Shown in pieces: positions 38,795 to 47,935 of a stretch of 64,000 nucleotides of DNA. The notes under the pieces are model-generated. The model did no database searches and was not told the origin of the DNA. It saw only the letters and a list, made by a program, of their open reading frames with translations. Both the position numbers and the translations under genes were made by a program. Origin of the DNA: Methanobrevibacter gottschalkii DSM 11977 (GTDB taxonomy: Archaea > Methanobacteriota > Methanobacteria > Methanobacteriales > Methanobacteriaceae); contig NZ_RKRG01000002.1 in NCBI RefSeq assembly GCF_003814835.1, positions 1 to 64,000 of the forward strand. Direction: 5' to 3'. Numbering within the stretch: the first letter of the stretch is position 1; each line of letters starts with the position of its first letter.

Positions 38795-40753
38795 GTGGTT
38801 TCAAATAATATTTTTATCTCACCAATTGAGTTTAAAGATTGGGAAAATTGGAAAAACAAAATAAATAATTCAAATGATAATGAAGAGCTATGCCATATTG
38901 CAGAAACAGATCGTGAATGGTATATTCGTGCTTTAGCTGTTAATAAAATAAATGATGAATCAATATTGGCAGATATTGCAATTAATAATTCTAATTCGTA
39001 TATATGTAGGTTAGCAGTTAGTAAAGTTCAAAATGATGAATTATTAAAAGAGATTGTAGATAAATCTCCAATATATGAAGTTTGGGAGGATGCATTATCT
39101 CAGATTGATGATGAATATATATTAATGGATTTTGCAGAAAATGGAAGAGATTTCCATATTAAATGGCATGCAATTAAAAAAATTAAAAATGAAAATTTGC
39201 TAGTTAATTTTGTTAAAAAAAGATTAAAACATACACGAAAAGATTTTATAGACAAATCCAAATCATTTGATGAATCACGTGAATATTCATTATGTACGAT
39301 TGCTGTAGAAAACATTCATGATGAGTCATTATTAAAAGAAATTGTAATAAATGATTATAATCAAGCTATGGGCATTGAAGCTCTAAAAAATATACATAAT
39401 CAAGAATTTTTAATTGATGTGGCTTTAAATAATTATGATGTGCATTATAAGTTATCTGCGATAAGAAATATTACAAATGATGATGTTTTAATAGATATTG
39501 CAAAAAATCACCCTCAACGATTTGTTCGAGAAAAAGCTATAGAAAAAATATCTAATCAAGCTATTGCAACAGATATAATCGCAAATGATCATGAAATTGA
39601 AGTAGATAAATTAGATATTCAACATATTGATGATAGTTTATTATTTAATCTTGTTAAAAAAGATAATAATTGGCTTCGCAGGACATATTTTGTTAAAGCT
39701 ATTCAAAATACAGATTATTTAAAAGAAGTAGTATGTAATGATGTGGATAGTCATGTTTGTAAAGCTGCCGTTGAAAAAATTCATGATGAGTCATTTTTAA
39801 AAGATTTAGTTAATCGTGATTTTAGTTCAGAAGCATTTGCTTGGGATGTAATACCGGCTGCTTTAAAAAATATTCATGATGATTCATTTTTAAAAGATAT
39901 TGTTAACAATACTAAATACGGCCGTTATGCTTTAAAAAATATCACTGATGAATCTTTTTTAATCCAAATTGCACTAAATTGTCGTGACTCTCATTGTAGA
40001 AGTGAAGCGTTGGAAAATATCTATGATGAATCAATTTTAACTCAAATTGCTTTAACTGATCCTCAGATGCATGTTAGAAGAAAAGCAGTAAGTAAAATCT
40101 CTAATGATTTTGCATTAATTAATATTTCCATTATGGATCCTGGTTTTCAAGAATATGATAGACCATATTGTGTAATTTATTTGGTTCGCCAAGAGGCAGA
40201 GTCCAGATTAAAAGTATTACTTGAAAATCCTGATATAAAAACTAATACTGAATATGTTGATGTTATTCAAAGAATTAGATATGAACTTGATGAGAAAAGA
40301 AAAACATCAACTCAAAAAGGAATTATACATATACCTTATAATGAAATGAAAGATTTTACTCAAAATAAAACAATAATAAAAGAGAAAAATAAAAAAAGAA
40401 AGATTACAAAAAACAAAAGGGATGAAAAATCTAATCTGGAAGTCGAAATTAATAAATTACTTGAAAATTATAAAAATGATGTATTAATTACTATTATATC
40501 ATTTAATAATAAAAGTTTATTTAAAAAGGGTTCTATTTTTAATATTGTAAAAGAACCAGATAATCCATATGATATGGAGGCCATTGCTGTTAAATCTGAT
40601 AATATAACAATAGCATATGTTGCAAATAGTGTTCGTACTGTTGTAAAAGGTACTATGAGTGCAGGTAGAATTTATGATAAATTTGGTGAAGATTGTGAAA
40701 TTGAAGTTATTTTTGTTAGAGATCAAATTATAGCAAAATTAATCTTTGATTAG
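38795..40753 (+). CDS. HEAT-like repeat protein with C-terminal HIRAN-like domain
   Basis: Residues ~20-480 consist of about 15-18 short helical repeats with a recurring pattern I.DESFLKDIV and VRRKAV (for example IHDESLLKEIVIND, ITDESFLIQIALNCRDSHCR). These are like the short HEAT-type repeats found in Methanobrevibacter. A Lys-rich linker follows. Residues ~570-650 contain KEPDNPYDMEAIAVKSDNITIAY, the core of HIRAN domains, which bind DNA ends or stalled forks. I favour the GTG at 38795, which has TAGGTG just upstream. A repeat scaffold plus HIRAN suggests DNA-linked sensing, possibly defence; that is inference. Confidence 0.7.
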   Translation: MVSNNIFISPIEFKDWENWKNKINNSNDNEELCHIAETDREWYIRALAVNKINDESILADIAINNSNSYICRLAVSKVQNDELLKEIVDKSPIYEVWEDALSQIDDEYILMDFAENGRDFHIKWHAIKKIKNENLLVNFVKKRLKHTRKDFIDKSKSFDESREYSLCTIAVENIHDESLLKEIVINDYNQAMGIEALKNIHNQEFLIDVALNNYDVHYKLSAIRNITNDDVLIDIAKNHPQRFVREKAIEKISNQAIATDIIANDHEIEVDKLDIQHIDDSLLFNLVKKDNNWLRRTYFVKAIQNTDYLKEVVCNDVDSHVCKAAVEKIHDESFLKDLVNRDFSSEAFAWDVIPAALKNIHDDSFLKDIVNNTKYGRYALKNITDESFLIQIALNCRDSHCRSEALENIYDESILTQIALTDPQMHVRRKAVSKISNDFALINISIMDPGFQEYDRPYCVIYLVRQEAESRLKVLLENPDIKTNTEYVDVIQRIRYELDEKRKTSTQKGIIHIPYNEMKDFTQNKTIIKEKNKKRKITKNKRDEKSNLEVEINKLLENYKNDVLITIISFNNKSLFKKGSIFNIVKEPDNPYDMEAIAVKSDNITIAYVANSVRTVVKGTMSAGRIYDKFGEDCEIEVIFVRDQIIAKLIFD

Positions 40754-41026
40754 TTATTTGTGCAAGGTTAAAACATCATATAATGAATAGTAATTATCCT
40801 CACATAAACTAATATTGCATTCATTAGATTTATTGAGATAACCAATATCAATTAATTTGTTGATTAATGCATCAAATTCTAAATCATTCAATCCATAATT
40901 CCTCATTTTATTTTTTAATTTTTCAATTTTAATGCCTTTTTCATCCTGTGAATCATTAATATAATAACTTAATTTACCTATTATCTTTATAACATAATGG
41001 TTTTGTCTAGTAAAATGGATAATCAA
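40754..41026 (-). CDS. Small hypothetical protein, partner of the upstream TPR gene
   Basis: A 90-residue protein (MIIHFTRQNHYVIKIIGKLS start) with a predicted helical core KIEKLKNKMRNYGLNDLEFDALINKLIDIGY that looks like a small winged-helix or helical bundle. It overlaps the end of the TPR gene by 20 nt, implying translational coupling on the minus strand. Family not recognised. Confidence 0.55.
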   Translation of the reverse strand: MIIHFTRQNHYVIKIIGKLSYYINDSQDEKGIKIEKLKNKMRNYGLNDLEFDALINKLIDIGYLNKSNECNISLCEDNYYSLYDVLTLHK

Positions 41027-42023
41027 TTTTTAATCCATTGAATCTAAAGTTAAATTCTTCATCGCATTTTTTACAATAATGTGTAGGACTAGATTCATCA
41101 ACGGAACATCCACCAACAATAATATTGCCCTTTTCTTGTTCTTCAAATACTTCATCACCTACAACGAGCCCATAAATTATCGGAGTTAATTTTCCACCAC
41201 ATTTTGAACAGTTTGTAGTTTCAAATTTATGTTCTATTTTTGAAATCCATTCAAGATAAAATTCATTAATGTATGAATAGTCATCAATAGATAATTTAAG
41301 TAGCATGCGTTTAATAGCATCAACAGAGTCAGTATCGAACTCTTTATGATCAGTTTCTTCAATTTCAAATCCTTTTTTATAACACCATAAAGCAGTTTCA
41401 TATTCTTCTTTTTCCTCAAATCTAAAACCTAATGCCTGATAATCTGTGGAAGTAATATCATCAGTATTTTCTAAATTTTTACAGAATTCTAATGTATCGT
41501 ATATTCTGTCTGAAGTATAATATACATACCATTTGTCTTGAATAAGATCTTTGTTATTTTTATCTATACTTAATGCAATATCATAAATTTTCAAAGATTC
41601 ATCATATCTATGTGAAAAACATAAGTTATGGCCTGTGAACTCTAAAAGATCCAAATCATCTGGTCTAATCTTTAATAATTTATAACAGTATATGATTGCT
41701 TCATTGCGCTTATTATTATTGCCATATAATTTTGCTTTATCAAACCATGCATCATAATTTTCTATATTCATTGAATAAATGCATTTAAAAAATTCATCGT
41801 AATTGTCAGAGTATTTTTTCAAACAGTTTGATAGTATTTCATCATACCATTTGAAATGTGATTCATTGGAATTATTTTTAAATTCGTTACTGGCTTTTAA
41901 AACCTTTTTATAATATTCAAAAGATTGTTTATATTTTTTTCTTTTATAAAATCTCAGAGCTTTCCTTTCCAAATAAAAAAATTCCTCTTTAATTTCCTGA
42001 TTTTTGTTAATAATGTTTAACAT
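41007..42023 (-). CDS. TPR protein with C-terminal zinc-binding domain
   Basis: The 338-residue protein has TPR-like helices over residues ~15-270 (EAIIYCYKLLKIRPDDLDLL, ETALWCYKKGFEIEE). A C-terminal metal site comprises CSKCGGKLTPIIYGLVVGD, the loop NIIVGGCSVDES, and CKKCDEEF. The C-terminal C..CGGKL.PI.YG plus GGC plus C..C arrangement is one I associate with small Methanobrevibacter and bacterial zinc proteins of unknown role. The gene is on the strand opposite to the phage genes and forms a pair with the overlapping 40754-41026 gene, so it is cargo. Confidence 0.65.
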   Translation of the reverse strand: MLNIINKNQEIKEEFFYLERKALRFYKRKKYKQSFEYYKKVLKASNEFKNNSNESHFKWYDEILSNCLKKYSDNYDEFFKCIYSMNIENYDAWFDKAKLYGNNNKRNEAIIYCYKLLKIRPDDLDLLEFTGHNLCFSHRYDESLKIYDIALSIDKNNKDLIQDKWYVYYTSDRIYDTLEFCKNLENTDDITSTDYQALGFRFEEKEEYETALWCYKKGFEIEETDHKEFDTDSVDAIKRMLLKLSIDDYSYINEFYLEWISKIEHKFETTNCSKCGGKLTPIIYGLVVGDEVFEEQEKGNIIVGGCSVDESSPTHYCKKCDEEFNFRFNGLKIDYPFY

Positions 42024-42162
42024 ATTTCACCGAACAATTGCTATGATTATATTTTTTGTTGGTAATTTTTAATTAATTTTACTTTCAAATAAATTATAAA
42101 AAATATGTTTATTATTTTATTTATTATATAATTTATATAAAAAGGATAATAAAATATTAATC

Positions 42163-43830
42163 ATGACATTGCAGAAAAAATTACAAATCAATATTGTCAT
42201 GAGCAATTACAACCAGAGGAGCAGTAGCTATTCATCCGGCCATGATTATATCTTCCTGGATAATTTAGCCAGCAGTTCTTACTCCAATTATTTCAGAAGT
42301 GATTTGAAAAACCTGAAGATCAAAACTTCCAATGGTACTGAATGTCAGGTAGTATACATTCCATCTTATGGATCACAAGGCGCAGCAATACTTGCAAGGG
42401 TTTCTGTTGGTCAGATTTCACAAAACACAAAGCTACTCTTGGACGTTCATGATACAGGAACAGCATTCGCAAGCACTTTATCAACTGGTAATGAAGTTTT
42501 AATGTTTGATGCAAATAATGATACATACTCACAATTTTTCATGAACTACTCCGGTTTATCATCAAACAATGACTCAACAGATGGGGGCCAATTTTTAAGA
42601 GCTAGATTTGTTCCTAACCTCGAAGGAACTTCTCCAACTGATTTGTTTACCACATTTGCTTCAGGCCAACCATTAGCCAACAATCGTGTTGTTGTAGCCA
42701 GATTCAAATATATTAACGGTAATGTTTTTGTTAATGATAATGCAACATATCACGGTTCAACCATTGGAGGCATCATGATGCAAATTGATGGAACTCTCTC
42801 ACCTGATGAGTCTAATGTAAAGGCTACTGTCAACTATTGGGGTGGGGAAAAAGATTATTGCATGTTCACTGGTGCTAAGACTTTAGTATTGGCCAGTTCA
42901 TTTGATGCTTACAATCAGGGAAGTGATGAAGAGGGAAACTGGAAACAATATCATTTTCATAATCGTGTTGGAACAGGAACATCGAATACATCAGATTATA
43001 TTGAAGGGTTCAGCAGAAATAATCCAACTAAAATTTATCTTGGGTGTTTTAAAATGATTATTGATTATGATGTAAATTCAACAATCGGACATGGCCGTGG
43101 ATATCCAACAGGCCTTGAACATACAGAGAAAATGGATGTAATAGCTTGTCTTTTAGATGAGGGCGAAAGAACATATGTTAATGATGAACATACTGCTTGG
43201 ATTTGTTCCAATCAATGTGCAGTCGGCGATATGGTAACTTTAGATATGTCTTCAACAATGGAACATACAATTGTTAGAAAAGCTCAAGCAGGAGAATTGG
43301 CTTTCGGTTATCTTTTAGGTAAAGTCCAGGTTAAGACTTCAGGATTAACATTAGTTGCTGTGGCCGTGTTAGGTGATGTCTTTAGATTAAAACTCAAAAG
43401 GCCAGTGGCTGAAGACATATTGCCGAATACAAGAATCTATATTGACAGTGCCGGTGAATGCAATCCGGTTGAAGGCCATGACTTAAGGCTGTTGTCAATC
43501 GTTAATCTTCAAAATAATGAGGATACTGATTACATTAGAGTTTATCGTCAGATGTCTGAGGTTGAAATGTATCGGGAATCTCAGAACTGTATTGATCTTG
43601 GAGATTGCAGTTTTGAACAGGATGAGATAACTCACGTTGTTAATATGATCGTGCCTTCAGAGTCAAACATCATGGCCCAGGCAAATTATGTAAAGGATGC
43701 AGACGGTGTCACCTATTGTGAGCTTCCTGATGTAGCTATTGTCAATAACGTCCGTTTCGTATGGGAAGACAACAAACTCTACATGGAATGGGAAGGATGT
43801 GATGATGGCCAAAATGTATATTTTATATAA
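42163..43830 (+). CDS. Phage fibre- or adhesin-like structural protein
   Basis: The 555-residue protein has an N-terminal beta-rich region (DLKNLKIKTSNGTECQVVY and LLDVHDTGTAFAS), resembling DUF2341-type lectin-like modules, so a receptor-binding fibre is plausible. Residues ~340-470 (AWICSNQCAVGDMVTLDMSS, GYLLGKVQVKTSGL, VLGDVFRLKLKRPV) resemble the decoration protein at 50793 in layout (VGD.V.L, G.....V, L.LGH.FRLKL). No signal peptide. It starts a unit of closely packed small genes that ends at the truncated glycosyltransferase. Confidence 0.6.
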   Translation: MTLQKKLQINIVMSNYNQRSSSYSSGHDYIFLDNLASSSYSNYFRSDLKNLKIKTSNGTECQVVYIPSYGSQGAAILARVSVGQISQNTKLLLDVHDTGTAFASTLSTGNEVLMFDANNDTYSQFFMNYSGLSSNNDSTDGGQFLRARFVPNLEGTSPTDLFTTFASGQPLANNRVVVARFKYINGNVFVNDNATYHGSTIGGIMMQIDGTLSPDESNVKATVNYWGGEKDYCMFTGAKTLVLASSFDAYNQGSDEEGNWKQYHFHNRVGTGTSNTSDYIEGFSRNNPTKIYLGCFKMIIDYDVNSTIGHGRGYPTGLEHTEKMDVIACLLDEGERTYVNDEHTAWICSNQCAVGDMVTLDMSSTMEHTIVRKAQAGELAFGYLLGKVQVKTSGLTLVAVAVLGDVFRLKLKRPVAEDILPNTRIYIDSAGECNPVEGHDLRLLSIVNLQNNEDTDYIRVYRQMSEVEMYRESQNCIDLGDCSFEQDEITHVVNMIVPSESNIMAQANYVKDADGVTYCELPDVAIVNNVRFVWEDNKLYMEWEGCDDGQNVYFI

Positions 43831-43835
43831 AATAA

Positions 43836-43856
43836 ATAATAAATAATATAATAAAA
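43836..43856 (+). promoter_or_regulatory. Third exact copy of the 21-bp AT-rich phage motif
   Basis: The stretch with core AATAAATAATATAATAAAA is identical to 31909-31929 (before the portal) and 37236-37256 (before the scaffold gene). Here it lies about 40 nt before the ATG at 43897 and directly follows the stop of the fibre gene. It is followed by a second similar AT-rich run (to 43880) and AATGAGG, which may serve as the ribosome-binding site. Confidence 0.55.
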
Positions 43857-43896
43857 TATATAATAAAAAATATAATATCATAATGAGGTTTATAAC

Positions 43897-44088
43897 ATGA
43901 CCATAAGGAAACTGGTAGGAACTCTAGAAAACAAAGGCCCGTACATTGACCAATCAACAGGCCACTGGTTTTACTGGAACGGCACTAGATATGTTGATAG
44001 TGGCTATCCTTACGCTGTAAAACTCATTATTGAATTTAAAATCGAAAATGGAATATTATATTACTCAATTACTTGGGAGGCACAATGA
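43897..44088 (+). CDS. Small phage protein
   Basis: A 63-residue protein rich in aromatic residues (GHWFYWNGTRYVDSGYPYAV), a pattern typical of small fibre-associated or chaperone proteins with a YWNG.RY.DSG motif. Its TGA overlaps the next ATG (ATGA at 44085-44088). Function unknown. Confidence 0.6.
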   Translation: MTIRKLVGTLENKGPYIDQSTGHWFYWNGTRYVDSGYPYAVKLIIEFKIENGILYYSITWEAQ

Positions 44089-44234
44089 AATACATAAAAT
44101 ACTTTGAAACAATCGAAGAGTACGAATCCTGGATGAAAGTAGAAGAAAATGCTGAAGAGGTATATCAAAGTGAAGAGAAGATTCTTGTTGATGGAGTAAT
44201 CATCAGCCACACATACAAAGAGGAGGAAATTTAA
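44085..44234 (+). CDS. Small phage protein, 49 residues
   Basis: The ATG overlaps the stop of the preceding gene (ATGA), and the TAA at 44232-44234 is followed directly by the ATG of the holin-like gene. It encodes a very acidic peptide beginning MKYIKYFETIEEYESWMKVE. Tight coupling on both sides supports translation. The GAGGAGG near its 3' end is the ribosome-binding site of the next gene. Confidence 0.65.
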   Translation: MKYIKYFETIEEYESWMKVEENAEEVYQSEEKILVDGVIISHTYKEEEI

Positions 44235-44486
44235 ATGATTTACGAATTCCTGGAAGCAAACAGAAAGGACATTGACATTTTAACTTCATTTCTTGTTACA
44301 GCTATTCCAATTGTCATGCTCTATTCAGAAGCATTAGGAATTACTGAAAATACAATTCCTTACTGCATTCTCATGATAATCTTAGGAATAGCCAGTCATT
44401 ACGCAAGCAGGATAAGAGGCGAAGGAGATGTTGAAGACGCCAAACAAAAAGCTAAAAGAGTATTGGGATTCCCTGAAGAAAAATAA
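44235..44486 (+). CDS. Holin-like small membrane protein
   Basis: An 83-residue protein with two predicted membrane segments (residues ~15-32 ILTSFLVTAIPIVMLYS and ~40-57 IPYCILMIILGIASHYA) and a charged C-terminal tail (RIRGEGDVEDAKQKAKRVLG). Size, topology and position in a late-type small-gene cluster fit a phage holin, but the lysis enzyme is 14 kb away. Strong AGGAGG lies 9 nt upstream. Confidence 0.6.
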   Translation: MIYEFLEANRKDIDILTSFLVTAIPIVMLYSEALGITENTIPYCILMIILGIASHYASRIRGEGDVEDAKQKAKRVLGFPEEK

Positions 44487-44510
44487 GATTCTTTGGAGGA
44501 TATTGTTATC

Positions 44511-44780
44511 ATGAACAAAATAAAAAAGAAGATATTCATATGCAACTTTACCAAAACAATTTCAAGTGCCGTTTTAACAGCTGTAGCCATCAACATCATA
44601 ATGACCAATGCAACAAAGTATGCTTTAATTGAAGGATTATTGCCGTTTACATTAGCTATTGTTATTGTTGGCCTAATCGATTTGTATGAGTATAGATGTG
44701 AGCGTGAAGACAAGATTAATTTGGATGAACTGGAAGAGCGAATAGAAAAACTGGAAGGTAATGTGGATGGAGAAAGGTAA
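44511..44780 (+). CDS. Small phage membrane protein with C-terminal coiled coil
   Basis: About 89 residues with two membrane segments (SSAVLTAVAINIIMTNA and LPFTLAIVIVGLIDLYEY) and a C-terminal charged helix (KINLDELEERIEKLEGN). I use the ATG at 44511, served by TTGGAGG, rather than a TTG at 44493. It overlaps the glycosyltransferase gene by about 14 nt. A second holin component or antiholin is possible. Confidence 0.55.
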   Translation: MNKIKKKIFICNFTKTISSAVLTAVAINIIMTNATKYALIEGLLPFTLAIVIVGLIDLYEYRCEREDKINLDELEERIEKLEGNVDGER

Positions 44781-45117
44781 GATTCTAATTGCAGTTCCGA
44801 CATTTGAAAATATAAAACCGCAATGCTTCAAAAGCATCTATGGGCTGACAAATCCTAAGGATTTTAATCTTTATTTCGATTATGTGAAAGGTTATGATTG
44901 TGCACGTGCAAGAAACGAAATAGCAAAACTTGCAATCAAACATGACTTTGACTATGTGCTGATGGTAGATTCAGATGTTAGTGTTCAAAAGGATGCTCTT
45001 GTTAAGCTATTGGAATGTGAAACCGACATTGCTTTAGGATGGTATTTCAAGAAGAGAACAAGAACAGATGAGTCTGTTATCTTTGATTTTGGAAAAGACT
45101 ATAGTAATCAACGCTGA
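44767..45117 (+). pseudogene. Truncated glycosyltransferase-like phage gene
   Basis: The N-terminal part of a GT-A fold protein: KILIAVPTFENIKPQCFKSI, then YDCARARNEIAKLAIKHDFDYVLMVDSDV with the DSD metal motif, and ALGWYFKKR. It ends at an abnormal stop where the IS630 element begins (about 45112), and the remaining half of the enzyme is missing from the window. Phage glycosyltransferases often modify host surface or phage DNA. This one is probably inactive. Confidence 0.65.
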
Positions 45118-46460
45118 AAATTATAAAACTATTGCAGGAAGTTTTCCTCCCAGTTTTTCCAAAAACTTGAATTATCAACTACTTTTTTAAATTCGGTCTT
45201 AAATAGGTATTTTAATTGTGCAATGCTTGAAATGTATTTTCTAGAAATTTTAGCTTTGATTGTTCTCCATACTTGTTCTATTGGATTGTATTTTGGGGAA
45301 TATGGAGGTAAATGAATTAAATCCATATTTAAAATTTTGCATAATTCTGTGAAAAATATTGCATGGTGGACGCTGTAATTGTCTAAAATAACTGCTATTG
45401 GTTTTTCTAGGATTAATTCATGTTTTAGTTCATTATCTGAGAAAAATGCTAATAACATTCCTTTTTGAAGATTTTCGAGAACTGATTTACTTTTTGTTTT
45501 AAAACTGAGCGGATTTTTTTCAAGTCTTTCGTATAATTTTTTAATTGTATTATTTTTTTCAGACAAGTTTTTAAATGTTAATAATAATTTATTATAGTTC
45601 TTTTCTTTATTTATTGTATTTAATATGTTTTCTAGGAGTAATTCATCATTATTGATTATTTTTTTTAATTTTGATTTTAATTCTTTGTTTTCGATATTAT
45701 TGATGGTGATGGTGATCATAAATTTCATCATTTCAAAGGTTTTAGTGTTATCTAAAAATGATAGAAATGAATTTCCATTAATTGCTTGAATACCAAGTCC
45801 ATTTATTGAAATTCGTTCTGTTGGTTGTTCTTTGATGTTTTTTGTGCCTTTTTTATGGTATGTTCTTTGACTATTGTCCTGATTTTGACAATATGTTTGA
45901 TCCAGAAATACGACAGTGAAATTTTCTAAATCTAGATGTCGAGTGTTTTTTTTAACTGTTCTTCGGCATCAGCGGGCATTTTGGCATAAATTTTATATGG
46001 TTTGGTGTAAGAATATCCTAATTTTTTCATTATCCGTTCTATACTTCTAATACTGTATTTTACTTCAAATTCTTTTTCAATTTTATCTTTTACTTCTCTT
46101 GCAGTTTGCAAATTTTCTTCTTGTATTATTTCATCTAATAATATCAATTGTTCATCAGTTAGTTTTGATTGACCTTTGGAGCCTTTTTTTCTTTTTAATC
46201 CTTCCATTCCACCTTCATTCCATTCCCTTATCCAATTATATACTGTTCCTTGACTGATTCCATGCTTTTCCACAATATATGGTATTGGTTCATCATGTAA
46301 AACGTCTAGAATAACATATAATTTATTTAAAACCCTAGTATCATTTTCTAACTTCTTTATTTCAGCTTGTATCTCAGAAATAATTCCTAAATACTCCTTA
46401 ATTAATTTTTGATTAGACATAATAATATTTATTATACCTAATAGTATTTATAATTTTCAG
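45114..46460 (-). mobile_element. IS630-family insertion sequence
   Basis: The ends CTGAAAATTATAAAACTATT (45114-45133) and its inverted counterpart (46441-46460, one mismatch) bound a single minus-strand transposase gene. The element is about 1.35 kb. IS630 elements target TA, and TA dinucleotides lie about 10 nt outside both repeats, so the true ends may reach a little further out. It looks intact and could be active. Left and right flanks belong to different genes, so insertion was accompanied or followed by loss of sequence. Confidence 0.8.
45129..46420 (-). CDS. IS630 transposase, two frames joined by a likely -1 frameshift
   Basis: The first frame (46420-45932) is a 162-residue helix-turn-helix domain (IVEKHGISQGTVYNWIREW). 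The second frame carries the catalytic part: VVFLDQTYCQNQD (first Asp), ILDNYSVHHA (second Asp) and HLPPYSPKYNPIEQVW (Glu). The frames meet at an A8 run (minus strand of 45946-45953) that reads TTA AAA AAA ACA, a classical A_AAA_AAA slip site. A -1 shift there yields ACT CGA CAT CTA GAT and continuous sequence into the DDE domain. Total about 430 residues. The alternative is a simple indel in a dead copy. Confidence 0.75.
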
Positions 46461-46467
46461 TGTCTAG

Positions 46468-46914
46468 AACTATAATGGGAAATATGATGAGGCAATTAAA
46501 TTACAAAAAGAGTTAATTAATTTTCAAAGATTGTTTAAAACAACATATGTATCTAATTTTGGTGAAATCAACCATATATTGAATTACTGTTATGAAGAAT
46601 TAGAATGGGGAGAGTTAATCAAATTATCAAATGAGTTATTGGATATTGAAAAAAATCATCAAAATAATCGGAGAAGTGATAATATACAATATTCAGTAAT
46701 ATTAATTGCAATAGTTACTCTTTGTTCCCAATTATTGATTTATTATTCCAATTTTAAAGATGTAATACTTTTCATTGGAGGAATTGCTTTTTTATTTTTC
46801 TTAAGCTTAATTTTCAAAGAAAAAATTTATTATGTCTGGCAAATATTAAAGTTAGTGCCTAAATTTATTTACAATTTAATAGTTTTATTATTAAAAAGAA
46901 TAAAAGATTTATAA
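46468..46914 (+). pseudogene. N-terminally truncated membrane/TPR protein
   Basis: The frame is open from the edge of the IS630 element (NYNGKYDEAIKLQKELINFQ, a TPR-like unit) to 46914 and lacks any good start codon near the IS. The second half has two membrane segments (residues ~50-70 SVILIAIVTLCSQLLIYYS and ~77-95 VILFIGGIAFLFFLSLIF). It is probably the remnant of a longer TPR-membrane protein beheaded by the IS insertion. A TTG at 46531 could start a 127-residue product. Confidence 0.5.
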
Positions 46915-46915
46915 T

Positions 46916-47908
46916 TCATTTGGATTGACAAATCTTTAATTGATAATTCTCATTATCTTCATTTTTAATCTCATCTAATGATTGTATGGCTATTCTATTT
47001 TCAACATACCATTTTGAATGTTTGACTTTAATTTGATTTATTCTAGATAATTCATCAATTAGTAATCTAAATGTATTATAAACTTCTAATACAATTTTAT
47101 TTTGCTTTTGAAGATATTTTATATCAAATTCATTATCTCTAATGTTATGTGAAGGTTTAGATCTTTCACTTCTTACTTTATTAATAATCTTTATTGTTTT
47201 TTTGATGGTGGCTGGAGATACTCCAATTTCACCCAACCATTCTTTAAATAAAGTTATGGTTCCTTTATCTTTCTTTTTTGTACCGTCTTTATTAGTAAAT
47301 TCAATTAAATCTAATTTCCCTTCAAAGAATTTTTTGTTGATGTTATCTGAAAGCATTATGTCAAATATTTTAATAAAATTATCATATTCTTTTTTAGTAG
47401 ATAATACTAATATATTAAATTCAATTGGGGGTTTTTTCTTATAATTGGATTTAAATAATTTAATTTCATTATCTGAACATAAATTGTTAAGTTGTTCTAT
47501 TTGATATAATATTGCACTAAAAACAGAGGGATCGGGCCATTCTCCATCATTCATAGATTTTATGTATGATGGATCAACATAACTTTTCTTTTTAACTTCA
47601 TAAACACTGAATCTTTTTTGCATTTCAGGGTGTAATTCAGACAGTTCTTTTAAAAGTACTGCAAAAATTCTTTCATTGTTTTCATCAAATCCAAGACCCA
47701 CATTATCCAAAATAAATTTAAATTTCTCATCAAGTGTTTCATCATTATCATATTTTTCTGTGATGCTTATATTATATTTAAAAGAATTATTGCTGATAAC
47801 ATACCTTGGGTTATCAATAATATTTCTTAATAAATCTACTTCAAAATAAACAAGCTCATATGGACATTCTCCATTTGTTAATTTTTGAGTATAATGCCCT
47901 TCAATCAT
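46916..47908 (-). CDS. Hypothetical protein, second gene of a two-gene module
   Basis: About 330 residues beginning MIEGHYTQKLTNGECPYELV. The start at 47908 is chosen because AAGGAG precedes it. The central part contains FKEWLGEIGVSPATIKKTIKIINKVRSERSKPSHN, then VLEVYNTFRLLIDELSRI; this RSERSKPSH-type stretch recalls HEPN-like helical domains, but no R-x4-6-H motif is unambiguous. Family not recognised. It lies 28 nt after the membrane protein gene, on the strand opposite to phage genes, next to the restriction-modification genes, suggesting a defence-related pair. Confidence 0.6.
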   Translation of the reverse strand: MIEGHYTQKLTNGECPYELVYFEVDLLRNIIDNPRYVISNNSFKYNISITEKYDNDETLDEKFKFILDNVGLGFDENNERIFAVLLKELSELHPEMQKRFSVYEVKKKSYVDPSYIKSMNDGEWPDPSVFSAILYQIEQLNNLCSDNEIKLFKSNYKKKPPIEFNILVLSTKKEYDNFIKIFDIMLSDNINKKFFEGKLDLIEFTNKDGTKKKDKGTITLFKEWLGEIGVSPATIKKTIKIINKVRSERSKPSHNIRDNEFDIKYLQKQNKIVLEVYNTFRLLIDELSRINQIKVKHSKWYVENRIAIQSLDEIKNEDNENYQLKICQSK

Positions 47909-47935
47909 ATTTTTTCTCCTTGGTTCCATAATATA

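Noticed and set aside
43831-43880. AT-rich direct repeats considered as a CRISPR or replication origin
   Set aside because: Repeats are short, not spaced regularly and contain no unique spacers; they fit promoter elements better.
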